This document shows, one piece after another, positions 47,831 to 57,531 of a DNA stretch of 64,000 bases. Each line of letters begins with the position of its first letter. Position 1 is the first letter of the stretch. The DNA is from Paracoccaceae bacterium. Its GTDB lineage: Bacteria; Pseudomonadota; Alphaproteobacteria; Rhodobacterales; Rhodobacteraceae. The notes beneath the pieces were generated by a model that searched no databases, had not been told where the DNA came from, and was given only the letters and a program-made list of their open reading frames with translations. A program made the translations under genes and the position numbers. The DNA lies in assembly GCA_020425085.1 (NCBI GenBank), contig JAGQRW010000001.1, positions 1 to 64,000 of the forward strand, in the 5' to 3' direction.

Positions 47831-48760
47831 ATGGACACGTCACTGGCCCTGCGCCGCGCTTTTGGCAAATTCGCAACCGGAATTGCCGTCGTCACCACCA
47901 GCGGCGAAGGTGATGCGCCGTGCGGGCTGACGATCAATTCCTTCAGTTCAGTGTCGTTGAAACCACCTCTGGTTTTGTGGTCACTGACCGACAGTTCGCC
48001 CAATCTTGCTACTTTTCTGAACGCCAGCCATTTCGCCATCAACATCCTTTCCGGCGAGCAGCGCGCCATAAGCGACCAGTTCGCCAGCAAGGCAGATGAT
48101 CGTTTTGCCGGTATTGATTGGTTTCGCGGCATCAATGGCCTGCCGGTGATCCGCAACACCATCGCCACCTTTGAATGCCGGCGCACCCAGACGGTAAATG
48201 CCGGCGACCATGTGGTTTTCTTTGGTCTGGTCGAGGCAAGCGAACAATGCGATCTGGAACCCTTGTTGTTCTTTTCCGGTCAGTATGGCACCGCCAGATT
48301 GCCGCCCGATCCGGGTGCCGGGCCGAAAACAACGTCTTATGCCGATGGCTATCTGCTGCATCTTCTGGCGACCGCCAACGAAGCGGTCAGTGTCGGGTTT
48401 CACAGCGAATTGTCAGGCGGCGGAATAAGCCTCAGCACCTGGCGCATCCTGATTGCGCTATACCCTGAAAACCGGCTGAATGTCGGATCGCTGGCACGAA
48501 TGTGCCTGCTGAAACAACCGACCCTGACACGCACCCTGGATCGACTGGAACGCGCCGGCCTGGTCAGGCGCGACCATGCGGCCGGCGACCGTCGCGGCGT
48601 GCTGGTGGAACTGACCGGCCAAGGCCGCGAAATCGCTGCGGGCAACATGGCCAAGGCCCGCCAGCATGAGCAAGAGGTTTTGAAACACTACAGCGAAGCC
48701 GAGATACAGGATCTGAAACAGAAGTTGCGAGAACTGCCAAAGCGGACACAATCCGGGTGA
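47831..48760 (+). CDS. Flavin reductase domain fused to a MarR-type DNA-binding domain
   Basis: A 309-residue two-domain protein. Residues about 5-155 form a flavin-reductase-like (RutF/HpaC) split-barrel: LRRAFGKFATGIAVVTT, CGLTINSFSSVSLKPPLV and FGLVEASE near the end. Residues about 170-305 form a MarR winged helix with LNVGSLARMCLLKQPTLTRT and the wing AAGDRRGVLVELT. The fusion is continuous, with no stop or frameshift. Such reductases usually supply reduced flavin to monooxygenases, but no monooxygenase gene is adjacent. I infer a regulator that senses flavin or redox state, divergent from the arginase gene. Confidence 0.85.
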   Translation: MDTSLALRRAFGKFATGIAVVTTSGEGDAPCGLTINSFSSVSLKPPLVLWSLTDSSPNLATFLNASHFAINILSGEQRAISDQFASKADDRFAGIDWFRGINGLPVIRNTIATFECRRTQTVNAGDHVVFFGLVEASEQCDLEPLLFFSGQYGTARLPPDPGAGPKTTSYADGYLLHLLATANEAVSVGFHSELSGGGISLSTWRILIALYPENRLNVGSLARMCLLKQPTLTRTLDRLERAGLVRRDHAAGDRRGVLVELTGQGREIAAGNMAKARQHEQEVLKHYSEAEIQDLKQKLRELPKRTQSG

Positions 48761-48766
48761 TGGCGT

Positions 48767-49708
48767 TCAGGAGCCGGTTGATTTCAGAGTGGCAGTTTTC
48801 AAGCCTGCGGATTTCAATTCATCTGCCCCCAGCCGTCCGGCCGTTAGCCGGATGAACCGGGCAAATTGATCGCCGAGTTCCGGGCGCTTCAAGGCAAAAT
48901 CAACTGTCGCCTCCAGGAACCCGGCCTTGGAGCCGCAATCGTATCGCTTGCCCTCGAACCGGTATCCATAGACGTTGTCTTCTTCGATCGCCGACTGGTT
49001 TATTGCATCCGTAAGTTGAATCTCACCACCAACACCCGGTTGGGTATTGCGCAGGTCGCGCAGAACCCGAGGTGTCAGAATATAACGGCCAATAACCGCC
49101 AGCCGCGACGGCGCGTCGGCAAGGCTTGGCTTTTCCACCAGCCCGCGGGCGCTGACCAGCCGGTTCATGTCGTCCTTGACATCCAGAACCCCGTAAGACG
49201 AGATCTGGTCGTCGTCCACCTGCATCACCCCGACCATGTTGCCACGGGTTTCTTCCCATGCTTCGACCATTTGTTGCAGACAAGGCTTGTCCGCCGCCAC
49301 CACGTCATCGGGCAACAGCACCGCAAACGGTTCATTGGCGATCAGACGATGCGCACAGGCCACCGCATGCCCAAGCCCCAACGCCTTTTTCTGGCGGATA
49401 TAGGCGATGCCGCCGCTTTCCACATCGGTGGCGCGCAGGATTTCCAGAACATCGGTCTTGCCCTTCTGGCGCAGATTCTTTTCCAGTTCCGGGGCGTTGT
49501 CAAAATAATCCTCAAGCGCACTTTTGCCGCGAGAGGTGACAAAGATGAACTCCTTGATTCCAGCGGCGCGCGCCTCGTCGATGCAATACTGGATCAGCGG
49601 CCGATCCACCAACGGCAGGATTTCCTTGGGAATGGATTTGGTGGCTGGCAGAAACCGGGTGCCAAGGCCAGCAACGGGAAAAACGGCTTTGGTAATCTTC
49701 TGGCGCAT
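48767..49708 (-). CDS. galU: UTP-glucose-1-phosphate uridylyltransferase
   Basis: A 313-residue enzyme that makes UDP-glucose. The nucleotide-binding signature is VFPVAGLGTRFLPATKSIPKEIL, and the active-site region FEGKRYDCGSKAGFLEA is present near the C-terminus. The start at 49708 is preceded by a weak site; an earlier in-frame ATG at 49783 would add residues unlike GalU. It follows the dTDP-rhamnose genes by 109 bases in the same direction, so it may belong to the same surface-polysaccharide cluster. It converges on the flavin reductase gene with 6 bases between stops. Confidence 0.95.
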   Translation of the reverse strand: MRQKITKAVFPVAGLGTRFLPATKSIPKEILPLVDRPLIQYCIDEARAAGIKEFIFVTSRGKSALEDYFDNAPELEKNLRQKGKTDVLEILRATDVESGGIAYIRQKKALGLGHAVACAHRLIANEPFAVLLPDDVVAADKPCLQQMVEAWEETRGNMVGVMQVDDDQISSYGVLDVKDDMNRLVSARGLVEKPSLADAPSRLAVIGRYILTPRVLRDLRNTQPGVGGEIQLTDAINQSAIEEDNVYGYRFEGKRYDCGSKAGFLEATVDFALKRPELGDQFARFIRLTAGRLGADELKSAGLKTATLKSTGS

Positions 49709-49817
49709 AGGTATAGCCTTAGGTTCAAAATCAACTATCTGGTTCAATGCCGGATGACTAGACCCGACACGATGGCAATACAACCGGTGATTTCAACGGT
49801 AGGCGAATTGCCGCAAC

Positions 49818-50702
49818 CTAGCCGGGATCGGCCACGCGCTTCAGATACTGGCCGTATTGGGTTTTCAGATAAGGTTCGGCCTGGGTCAAAAGCTGCGCAC
49901 GGGTAATCCATCCGTTGAGATATGCGATCTCCTCAGGGCAGCTTACCTTCAGGTTCTGACGCTTTTCGATGGTGCGAATGAAATCGGCGGCTTCCAGCAA
50001 ACTGTCATGGGTGCCGGTATCCAGCCAGGCATAGCCCCTGCCAAGGCGTTCCACCGTCAGCTTGCCCACCTCACGATACAGGTTCAGAAGGTCGGTGATC
50101 TCTAGCTCACCCCGCGGCGATGGTTTCACCTGACGTGCCAGTTTAGGGGCATCACCATCCAGAAAATAGATGCCTGTGACAGCAAAGTTCGACTTTGGCT
50201 TCTCCGGTTTTTCGATGATCGACAGAACCTTGTTGTCTTTATCAAACTCGACCACACCATAGCGTTCCGGATCGCTGACCTGATAGCCAAACACCGTGCC
50301 GCCAGAAGCCCGTGCATCTGCGGCCTTCAGCTTGCCCGACAAACCCTCGCCGAAAAACACATTGTCGCCCAGAACCAGGGCCGAGGGTGCGCCATCCAGA
50401 AACTTTTCTGCCAACAGATACGCCTGAGCCAAACCGTCAGGTGTCGGCTGCTCGATAAACTCGAACGACATGCCCCATTGTGACCCATCTCCCAGCAACT
50501 CACGATATAGCGGCAGATCGCGCGGGGTCGAGATGATAGCCACCTCGCGGATATGGCTTAGCATCAGCACCGAAAGGGGGTAATAGACCATCGGCTTGTC
50601 GTATAGCGGCAGCAGTTGTTTGGATACCATATGGGTAATCGGATAAAGCCGCGTGCCCGAGCCGCCCGCAAGAATGATGCCTTTGCGGCGATTGATGGTC
50701 AT
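49818..50702 (-). CDS. rfbA: Glucose-1-phosphate thymidylyltransferase
   Basis: A 294-residue RmlA enzyme, the first step of dTDP-L-rhamnose synthesis. The N-terminal signature is GIILAGGSGTRLYPIT, followed by KQLLPLYDKPMVYYPL; GRGYAWLDTGTHDSLLEA is the conserved C-terminal segment. The start overlaps the rfbD stop by four bases. Its own stop is followed by a 109-base spacer to galU. Confidence 0.96.
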   Translation of the reverse strand: MTINRRKGIILAGGSGTRLYPITHMVSKQLLPLYDKPMVYYPLSVLMLSHIREVAIISTPRDLPLYRELLGDGSQWGMSFEFIEQPTPDGLAQAYLLAEKFLDGAPSALVLGDNVFFGEGLSGKLKAADARASGGTVFGYQVSDPERYGVVEFDKDNKVLSIIEKPEKPKSNFAVTGIYFLDGDAPKLARQVKPSPRGELEITDLLNLYREVGKLTVERLGRGYAWLDTGTHDSLLEAADFIRTIEKRQNLKVSCPEEIAYLNGWITRAQLLTQAEPYLKTQYGQYLKRVADPG

Positions 50703-51565
50703 GTTTGCCCCTCTAATTTGGTCAGAACATCCTTAAGGGCAATCCGCCAGTCAGGTTGTTCAATGCCATAGATCCGTTTGATTTTGGCGCAGTTCAGCAC
50801 TGAATTCGCAGGCCGCACCGCCGGTGTCGGATACTGATCGCTGCGGATTCGGTTGATTTTCGGCGGGTTGGCACTGCCCTCGAAGATCGCCTCGGCAAAT
50901 CCGGCCCAACTTAGCGCTGGGGTGCCGGCAAAGTGATAGACGCCGGAAATTCCGCGCCCGGTATGGAACGCCGCTGCAATTTCCAGCAAAGCCGCAGCAA
51001 TCGCCGCTGCCGGGGTCGGCCCGCCCCGCTGGTCATCGACCACTGACAGTTCATCCCGCTCGGCCCCGACACGCAGCATGGTTTTCACGAAATTGCTGCC
51101 GTGGGCCGAAAACACCCAAGCGGTGCGCAAGATCAAATGGGCGACATTGGTGGCGACGATACACTTTTCGCCATCAAGCTTGGTCTGGCCATAAACGCCC
51201 TTCGGCCCGGTTTCATCATCCTCAAGCCACGGCACCGTGCCGGTACCATCAAAAACATAATCGGTCGAGATGTGCAGAAACGGAATGTCACGCGCTTTTG
51301 CCGCCCGCGCCATTGCCCCCGGCGCACCTGCATTGACCAGCCATGCAAGCTCGGGCTCGGATTCGGCCTTGTCGACGGCGGTATAGGCGGCAGCGTTGAT
51401 GATCACATCGGCATCGGTCACATTGATTATGGCGGCGCAGGCGTCGGGATCACTCAGGTCGGCCTTATCGCGGCCCAGAAATGCCGCCTCGATGCCGCGA
51501 ATAGCGCAAAGATCGGCCAGTTCCCGCGCCACCTGCCCGGTCTTGCCAAATACCAGAATGCGCAT
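50699..51565 (-). CDS. rfbD: dTDP-4-dehydrorhamnose reductase
   Basis: A 288-residue RmlD short-chain reductase that makes dTDP-L-rhamnose, the last step. It has the GKTGQVARELA Rossmann motif, the segment DVIINAAAYTAVDKAE and STDYVFDGTG, with the YxxxK pair in YGQTKLDGE. I prefer ATG 51565 (MRILVFGKTGQ) to a second ATG at 51577 that would add four residues; either is possible. It lies one base after the rfbB stop. Confidence 0.94.
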   Translation of the reverse strand: MRILVFGKTGQVARELADLCAIRGIEAAFLGRDKADLSDPDACAAIINVTDADVIINAAAYTAVDKAESEPELAWLVNAGAPGAMARAAKARDIPFLHISTDYVFDGTGTVPWLEDDETGPKGVYGQTKLDGEKCIVATNVAHLILRTAWVFSAHGSNFVKTMLRVGAERDELSVVDDQRGGPTPAAAIAAALLEIAAAFHTGRGISGVYHFAGTPALSWAGFAEAIFEGSANPPKINRIRSDQYPTPAVRPANSVLNCAKIKRIYGIEQPDWRIALKDVLTKLEGQT

Positions 51566-51566
51566 A

Positions 51567-52613
51567 TCACCCGCCATTGCCCAGCCCCAGCCGGTGCTGT
51601 TTATATCCGCGCGCCTGAATTTTCTGCCACCATTCGCGGTTTTCGAGATACCAGCGAACCGTCGCCGCCAGCCCCTGATCCAGCGTCACCGAAGGTTGCC
51701 AGCCCAGTTCACGGCGGATTTTGCTGGCGTCGATGGCATAGCGCAGATCGTGGCCGGGCCGGTCGGCAACAAAGGTGATCAGACGGTCATGCGGCGCACC
51801 ATCCGGCTGCAACTCATCCAGAATTGCGCAAATTCGGCGCACCAGATCCAAATTGGTCGCTTCGGCATTGCCGCCGATATTATAGGTCTCGCCGGCCTTT
51901 CCTTGCAGCGCCACCAGCAACAGCGCCCGCGCGTGATCCTCGACGAACAGCCAGTCGCGGACATTTTCACCCGCGCCATAAACCGGGATTTCTCGGCCAG
52001 CCAGGGCATTCAGGATCACCACCGGAATCAGCTTTTCCGGAAAATGATAAGGGCCGTAATTGTTGGAACAATTCGTCACCAGTATGGGCAAACCATAGGT
52101 TTCACCCCAGGCACGTACCAAGTGATCGCTGGCAGCCTTGGAGGCGGAATAGGGTGAATTCGGGCTATAGGGTGAGGTTTCGCTGAACAACCCTTCCGGC
52201 CCGAGGCTGCCGTAAACCTCATCGGTTGAAATGTGGTGAAAGCGAAAATCAGCAGGCCTGCCAATGCCCAGCCAATGATTCCGCGCCACCTCCAACAGAT
52301 TGAAGGTGCCATCGATATTGGTGCGGATGAATTCGCCCGGCCCGTCGATCGATCGGTCCACATGGCTTTCGGCGGCCAGATGCATCACCAGATCCGGCCG
52401 ATGGGTGGCAAATACCCGGTCAAGTTCGCCCCGATCACAAATATCCACCTGCTCGAAAAAATAGCGCGGACTGCCTGCCACTGACGCCACGTTACTGAGT
52501 GACGCGGCATAGGTCAGCTTGTCGAGATTGACCACCGAATGACCATCACCAATCGCCTGGCGTACCACGGCCGATCCGATGAACCCGGCCCCGCCGGTTA
52601 CCAGCAGCTTCAT
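51567..52613 (-). CDS. rfbB: dTDP-glucose 4,6-dehydratase
   Basis: A 348-residue RmlB dehydratase. The Rossmann motif [12 protein letters not shown] is at the N-terminus, [11 protein letters not shown] is typical, [10 protein letters not shown] holds the catalytic Asp-Glu pair, and [10 protein letters not shown] carries the YxxxK pair. The conserved [19 protein letters not shown] is present. The start at 52611-52613 overlaps the rfbC stop by four bases, which argues against the longer frame starting at 52757. Confidence 0.96.
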   Translation of the reverse strand: MKLLVTGGAGFIGSAVVRQAIGDGHSVVNLDKLTYAASLSNVASVAGSPRYFFEQVDICDRGELDRVFATHRPDLVMHLAAESHVDRSIDGPGEFIRTNIDGTFNLLEVARNHWLGIGRPADFRFHHISTDEVYGSLGPEGLFSETSPYSPNSPYSASKAASDHLVRAWGETYGLPILVTNCSNNYGPYHFPEKLIPVVILNALAGREIPVYGAGENVRDWLFVEDHARALLLVALQGKAGETYNIGGNAEATNLDLVRRICAILDELQPDGAPHDRLITFVADRPGHDLRYAIDASKIRRELGWQPSVTLDQGLAATVRWYLENREWWQKIQARGYKQHRLGLGNGG

Positions 52614-53179
52614 GCGCCATCCCCATAAACAAACGGCGAGGTCCATTTCGTCAGCTTGGGCAGGCGTTGATCCTTGTCCGACAGAACCACCTCGTCGGGG
52701 GAAAAACCCCAGTCGATACCAAGATCCACATCGTCCCAGACCACCCCGCCATCGCATTCGGCGGAATAGAAATTATCGGCCTTGTACAGCACATGGGTGT
52801 CCTCTGCGAGGGTGACAAACCCATGCAAAAACCCGCGCGGTATCAGGATTTGCGCACCATTTTCTGCGGAAATCTCGGCCTTGACCCAACGGCCATAATC
52901 GGGCGAGCCAACACGCACATCAACCGCTACATCCATGATCGCCCCCCTGACCACGCGAACCAGCTTGGCCTGCGCAAACGGTGGTGCCTGATAATGCAGC
53001 CCGCGCAACGTTCCCATTGCCGCCGACAGGCTTTCGTTGTCTTGCACGAAATCAAAATCAAGCCCGGCATCCGCCATCACCCTGCGGCTCCAGCTTTCGG
53101 AAAAAAATCCCCGCTGATCACCAAACCGTCGCGGCGTCAGGATTTTTACCTCTGCCAGCGCGGTTTCAACAATATCCAT
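52610..53179 (-). CDS. rfbC: dTDP-4-dehydrorhamnose 3,5-epimerase
   Basis: A 189-residue cupin-fold RmlC epimerase. The family motifs are [39 protein letters not shown] and [14 protein letters not shown], where the histidine of GLHYQ and the tyrosine region LYKADNFYS form the active site. I took ATG 53179 ([12 protein letters not shown]) rather than a start at 53215. It is the first gene of the rfbCBDA cluster, so the promoter should be in the 143-base upstream spacer. Confidence 0.95.
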   Translation of the reverse strand: MDIVETALAEVKILTPRRFGDQRGFFSESWSRRVMADAGLDFDFVQDNESLSAAMGTLRGLHYQAPPFAQAKLVRVVRGAIMDVAVDVRVGSPDYGRWVKAEISAENGAQILIPRGFLHGFVTLAEDTHVLYKADNFYSAECDGGVVWDDVDLGIDWGFSPDEVVLSDKDQRLPKLTKWTSPFVYGDGA

Positions 53180-53322
53180 ACCACTTCTACCTGTACCTGT
53201 CAGGCGCATTTGCACCCTTGTCTTCCCTGTAATTCACTATGCCTGCCCCACCCTCTTTTACTCAAGAGGCATGAAAGGTCGGATGCTGGTTTATCTTGGC
53301 CAAAATAGGGCAAAACCCGATT

Positions 53323-53826
53323 TTAGTCCGTTTTTCCGTGCGTTGCCGGAAACCGGTAACGAAAGGTACACCGAGGTGCGCCGCCAAGTATGGTTTCGTC
53401 CCGCACCAGGGTCGTGCCGGTGTTGAACCCTTCGACCATGGCAAAATCACGGTTGCAGGATAAAACCTTGCCCAATTCCTCGATCCCCAACGCGCGATAC
53501 ATGTCGGCATAACCACATCGGGTGACATCGTAATCAAGCTGCGTTTCAGAATGTTCCAATACCTCGATTTCCATGGCATCGCCCCGGGTCCAGAATTGCA
53601 GCGTTTCAGCAAATGCATTGGCATCATCGCCATATTCCGCCGCCAGCGACGCCCCCTGCTTCTGCGCCAGTTTGACCACCACATCGCGCACGATTGCCAC
53701 CACCCTGTCGCGGCCAAACGCCTCGGCCAGCGCATCAATTACCGGGGCCAGCACCCGCGCCTCGGTCTCGCGCCTGAGCAATACGCCGATCTGCTGGGTC
53801 AGGGTGTCGGGAAAGTCATCCGCCAT
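53323..53826 (-). CDS. L-2-amino-thiazoline-4-carboxylic acid hydrolase-like protein
   Basis: A 167-residue protein matching the ATC hydrolase family, which in Pseudomonas opens the thiazoline ring during conversion of ATC to cysteine. The recognisable block is RCGYADMYRALGIEELGKVL followed by SCNRDFAMVEGFN, with GGAPRCTFRY near the C-terminus; conserved cysteines fall in the RCGYA, SCNRD and RCTF motifs. The start ATG at 53826 follows AGGAGGTTTTG at a good distance. No partner carbamoylase gene is nearby, so the cellular substrate is uncertain. Confidence 0.82.
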   Translation of the reverse strand: MADDFPDTLTQQIGVLLRRETEARVLAPVIDALAEAFGRDRVVAIVRDVVVKLAQKQGASLAAEYGDDANAFAETLQFWTRGDAMEIEVLEHSETQLDYDVTRCGYADMYRALGIEELGKVLSCNRDFAMVEGFNTGTTLVRDETILGGAPRCTFRYRFPATHGKTD

Positions 53827-53896
53827 CAAAACCTCCTGTTTGCGGTCATGCTAGATGACAAAAGATGGGCTGGAAACCAGATTTTGCACCAGAACC

Positions 53897-54553
53897 TCAG
53901 AACGGGCAAAGACATTCAAACCGCTGTCGCTTGCCGCCAACCGGGTGTTGAAAGGTCAGGCTTTCCGCATGCAGTCGTAACCGCGCCGAGGCCGCCAACG
54001 CCGCCCCATCGGCATAAAACCGGTCGCCAAGGATCGGATGCCCGATGGCTGCAAGATGCACCCTAAGCTGGTGGCTGCGTCCGGTCACCGGAGACAACCT
54101 CAGCCGGGCAACATCACCCTGCCGCGCCACCACCTGCCAGCGTGTCAGCGCCGAACGCCCGGTGGCGCTGCATATCTTTTGCAGCGGTCGGTTCGGCCAA
54201 TCTGCGATCAGCGGCAGATCAATCTCGCCGCTACCTGCCTCGGGCTGCCCCCAGACATCGGCGATATAAGTCTTTTCGACCCGTCGCCGCTCAAACTGCA
54301 AACCAAGATGCCGCTGCGCCGCCCGGTCAAGCGCGAACACCATAACCCCCGACGTATCCATATCCAGCCGATGCACCAGCAACGACGCCGGGAACGCCAA
54401 TCTGACCCGACTTTCCAGACAATCGCGATGCTCAGCCGCCTTGCCTGGCACCGACAACAGACCAGACGGCTTGTCGATCAGCACGATCGACTCATCTTGA
54501 TAAAGAATGGCCAGCGGCACTTGGGGCGGCCTATAGGAAAACTCTGTGTTCAT
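53897..54553 (-). CDS. RluA-family pseudouridine synthase
   Basis: A 218-residue pseudouridine synthase of the RluA family without an S4 domain, so closer to RluA than RluC/D. The catalytic aspartate is in LVHRLDMDTSGVMVF; the N-terminal IVLIDKPSGLLSVPG and GRSHQLRVHLAAIGHPILGD are conserved. RluA modifies both 23S rRNA and a tRNA. I chose ATG 54551-54553, because the much longer frame upstream is not homologous. The paralogue at 15967 belongs to a different subfamily. Confidence 0.9.
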   Translation of the reverse strand: MNTEFSYRPPQVPLAILYQDESIVLIDKPSGLLSVPGKAAEHRDCLESRVRLAFPASLLVHRLDMDTSGVMVFALDRAAQRHLGLQFERRRVEKTYIADVWGQPEAGSGEIDLPLIADWPNRPLQKICSATGRSALTRWQVVARQGDVARLRLSPVTGRSHQLRVHLAAIGHPILGDRFYADGAALAASARLRLHAESLTFQHPVGGKRQRFECLCPF

Positions 54554-54664
54554 CTTGCCGCCCAAACCCTCCAGAGTACAATCAAGCCATTGGGCGCGCA
54601 AATTACCTTGCCTTGCAAGGCTGGCCCAGCCTAATCTTTTTCCGAACTTCCAGGAACTGGCCCA

Positions 54665-55075
54665 ATGCACCCGACCATTCGTAAAATGCAATCCATCGTC
54701 GCCGCGGGTGACGCCAAGGCGATCGAAACCATTCTGGCCGAAAACGTCCGCTTTTTGCCGCCGACCTATTGGAAAACCTGGACCGGGCGCAAACCGGTTG
54801 CCGCGATCCTTGGCCATGTCGGCAAAATTTTTACCGATTTTCGCTATCGCCGGGTGCTGGGCGAAGGCAGCGACTGGGCGCTGGAGTTTCAGTGCCGCAT
54901 CGGAGATCTTGACGCCGTGGGAGTCGATCTGATCACACTGGACGCCAAAGGTCTGATCGAGGAATTCGAGGTGGTGATGCGCCCGCATAAATCCATCGGT
55001 TCCCTGCGCGACGCGATGAACGCACGCATCAGTGCAGACCCGGCCTTTCTGGCATTTGCCAAAGCCATGAAGTGA
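54665..55075 (+). CDS. NTF2-like (SnoaL-fold) protein
   Basis: A 136-residue protein with the cone-shaped NTF2/SnoaL-like fold. The N-terminal helix MHPTIRKMQSIVAAGDAKAIETILAEN is typical, followed by strands WALEFQCRIGDLDAVGVDLI and LIEEFEVVMRPHKS. Members include ketosteroid isomerases and polyketide cyclases as well as non-catalytic proteins. It faces away from the pseudouridine synthase gene, and its stop lies 4 bases before that of the flavoprotein operon running the other way. Confidence 0.8.
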   Translation: MHPTIRKMQSIVAAGDAKAIETILAENVRFLPPTYWKTWTGRKPVAAILGHVGKIFTDFRYRRVLGEGSDWALEFQCRIGDLDAVGVDLITLDAKGLIEEFEVVMRPHKSIGSLRDAMNARISADPAFLAFAKAMK

Positions 55076-55079
55076 ACGC

Positions 55080-57521
55080 CTAAGCCTTCACCCGCCCGGC
55101 CATCGGATCATAAAGCGGTCTGATCGAAACCGCTGCCGGATACAGCACCCCGGCAACGTCGATCTGATAATCCGAGGTCAGAACTTCCTCCACCGTTTGC
55201 CCCTTGCACGGCACATAGCCCATGCCGACCGCACCACCCAGCGTGTGACCATAGCCACCCGACGACAGATAGCCGATAATCCGGCCATCACGCAGGATCG
55301 GTTCCTTGTGGTAAAGCAGCGGTTCCGGATCACGCAAAAGGAATTGTAACAAACGGGCGTTTAGTCCGTTTTCCTTTTTCCTGAGAACCGCATCACGGCC
55401 AATGAAATTCGCCTTGGCAGTTTTTACCGCAAAACCTAGGCCCGCTTCCAGCACATGATCTTCGCTGGTGATATCATGGCCGAAATGCCGGAACGCCTTT
55501 TCGATGCGACAACTGTCCATCATGTGCATACCGCATAATTTGACCCCGAAATCAGCACCCGCCTGCCACAGGGTTTCAAACACATGCGCCGCCATGTCTG
55601 TTGACACATATATCTCCCAACCCAGTTCCCCGACATAGGAAACCCGGTGCGCGCGCGCCAAACCCATGCCGATCTCGATCTCCTGCGCGGTGCCAAAGGG
55701 GTTTGCCTGGTTGGAGAAATCGGCGGGTGAAATCGCCTCCATCAGCTTTCGCGCATTTGGCCCCATCACCGCCAACACCCCCTCGGCGGCGGTTACATCG
55801 GTGATGACAACACGGAAATCGCCTTGATGCCGCCTTAGCCAGGTCTGATCCGCCAGCCGCGTCATGGCGGGTGTGACCACCAGATATGCAGTCTCGTCCA
55901 GACGGGTAACGGTAACGTCGCTTTCGATGCCGCCCCGCGCGTTCAAAAACTGGGTATAGACGATCTTGCCGGGTGGCACCGACATGTCACCCCCCGCAAC
56001 ACGGTTCAGAAACGCCTCGGCGTCGGGGCCTTCGACCCTTAGCTTGCCAAACGAGGACATGTCGTAAATGCCAATGTTTTCGCGCACCGCGCGATGTTCG
56101 GCGGCGGCGTTCTGAAACCAGTTCTGGCGTTTCCAGCTATAGCGATATTCCGCCACCTGCCCCTTGTCGGCAAACCAGTTGGCGCGTTCCCATCCCGCCA
56201 CCTCACCGAAAACCGCACCATTATCTGCAAGCTGCTGATGAAACGGCGTGCGCCTGATGCCGCGCGCTGTTGCCTTTTGGCGAAACGGAAAGTGATCGGC
56301 ATAAAGCAGACCCAGCGTTTCCCTGGAGCGTTCAAACAAATAGCGCCGATTGCCCTGAAACGGCTGCATCCGGGCAATATTCACATCCCCAAGGTCAAAC
56401 GGCTTTTCGCCGCTATCCATCCATTCCGCCAGCGCCATACCGGCACCACCCGCCGACTGGATGCCGATCGAATTGAACCCGGCGGCCACCCAGACATTAT
56501 CCATCTCAGGCGCCAGACCCAGATGATAGGCGTCATCCGGTGTGAAACTTTCCGGGCCGTTGAAAAATGTGTGAATGCCCGCCTTGCCCAGCATCGGCAT
56601 GCGGTTAATTGCCATTTCCAGAATCGGCTCAAAATGATCGAAATCCTCTGGCAACTGGTCGAACTCAAATCGTTCCGGAATGCCGCTCATGCCCCAGGGC
56701 TTGCTGACCGGCTCAAACGCGCCCAGCATCATTTTGCCCGCGTCTTCCTTGTAATATGCGCATTCATCCGGCACCCGCAAAACCGGCAGTTGGTTAAGGC
56801 CCGCAATGGGTTCTGAAACGATATAAAAATGTTCACAGGCATGCAGCGGCACATTGGTGTTCAGCATCCGACCGACCTGATGGCCCCACATGCCAGCGCA
56901 GTTGACCACCATGTCACAGGCAATATGGCCTGCACCTTGTTCCGCCTCATAATCAAGGCCAGTGATCCGCCGTCCATCGCGCCTGACCCCCGTCACCTTG
57001 ACCCTTTCGCGGATAATCGCGCCTTTCATCCTTGCGCCTTTGGCCATGGCCAGCGCAATATTTGCCGGATCGCCCTGCCCGTCGGTCGGCAGCCAGATAC
57101 CTGCCAGCACCCCTTCGGTATTCAGATGCGGATACTTATCCCTGACCTCGGCAACCGAGATTTCTTCGACCGGCACCCCGAAGGCCCGCGCCATCGCAGC
57201 GGATCGCAACAACTCCTCACGCCGTTCAACCGTCAGCGCGACCGAGATCGAGCCGACCTGCCGCAGCCCCGTGGCAACCCCGGTTTCCGCCTCAAGCCCG
57301 GCATAAAGTTCGGCGGTATATTTCGCCAGCCTCGTCATGTTGGATGAGGCCCGCAACTGCCCGATCAGCCCCGCCGCATGCCAGGTGGTGCCGCTGGTCA
57401 ACTGCTTGCGTTCCAGCAGAACCACGTCTTTCCAGCCAAGTTTCACCAGGTGATACGCCACCGAACAACCGATGACTCCGCCGCCTATGATGACCACGCG
57501 CGCCGATTGGGGTAGATCCAT
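55080..57521 (-). CDS. FAD/GcvT-domain demethylase (dimethylglycine or sarcosine dehydrogenase-like), copy 2
   Basis: An 813-residue two-domain enzyme. The N-terminal FAD-dependent DAO domain (about residues 1-380) has VVIIGGGVIG and TSGTTWHAAGLIG; the histidine of WHAAG corresponds to the residue that carries covalent FAD in dimethylglycine dehydrogenase. The C-terminal half is a GcvT-like folate domain (AEAFLNRVAGGDM, GMHMMDSCRIEKAFRHFGHD). Such proteins oxidatively remove an N-methyl group and pass the one-carbon unit to tetrahydrofolate. It follows the homocysteine methyltransferase gene by 10 bases. Exact substrate is uncertain. Confidence 0.9.
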   Translation of the reverse strand: MDLPQSARVVIIGGGVIGCSVAYHLVKLGWKDVVLLERKQLTSGTTWHAAGLIGQLRASSNMTRLAKYTAELYAGLEAETGVATGLRQVGSISVALTVERREELLRSAAMARAFGVPVEEISVAEVRDKYPHLNTEGVLAGIWLPTDGQGDPANIALAMAKGARMKGAIIRERVKVTGVRRDGRRITGLDYEAEQGAGHIACDMVVNCAGMWGHQVGRMLNTNVPLHACEHFYIVSEPIAGLNQLPVLRVPDECAYYKEDAGKMMLGAFEPVSKPWGMSGIPERFEFDQLPEDFDHFEPILEMAINRMPMLGKAGIHTFFNGPESFTPDDAYHLGLAPEMDNVWVAAGFNSIGIQSAGGAGMALAEWMDSGEKPFDLGDVNIARMQPFQGNRRYLFERSRETLGLLYADHFPFRQKATARGIRRTPFHQQLADNGAVFGEVAGWERANWFADKGQVAEYRYSWKRQNWFQNAAAEHRAVRENIGIYDMSSFGKLRVEGPDAEAFLNRVAGGDMSVPPGKIVYTQFLNARGGIESDVTVTRLDETAYLVVTPAMTRLADQTWLRRHQGDFRVVITDVTAAEGVLAVMGPNARKLMEAISPADFSNQANPFGTAQEIEIGMGLARAHRVSYVGELGWEIYVSTDMAAHVFETLWQAGADFGVKLCGMHMMDSCRIEKAFRHFGHDITSEDHVLEAGLGFAVKTAKANFIGRDAVLRKKENGLNARLLQFLLRDPEPLLYHKEPILRDGRIIGYLSSGGYGHTLGGAVGMGYVPCKGQTVEEVLTSDYQIDVAGVLYPAAVSIRPLYDPMAGRVKA

Positions 57522-57531
57522 GTTTTTTTCC

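Noticed and set aside
54588-54640. Palindrome CCTTGCAAGG upstream of the NTF2-like gene
   Set aside because: A 10-base self-complementary word with no supporting regulator or conserved spacing.
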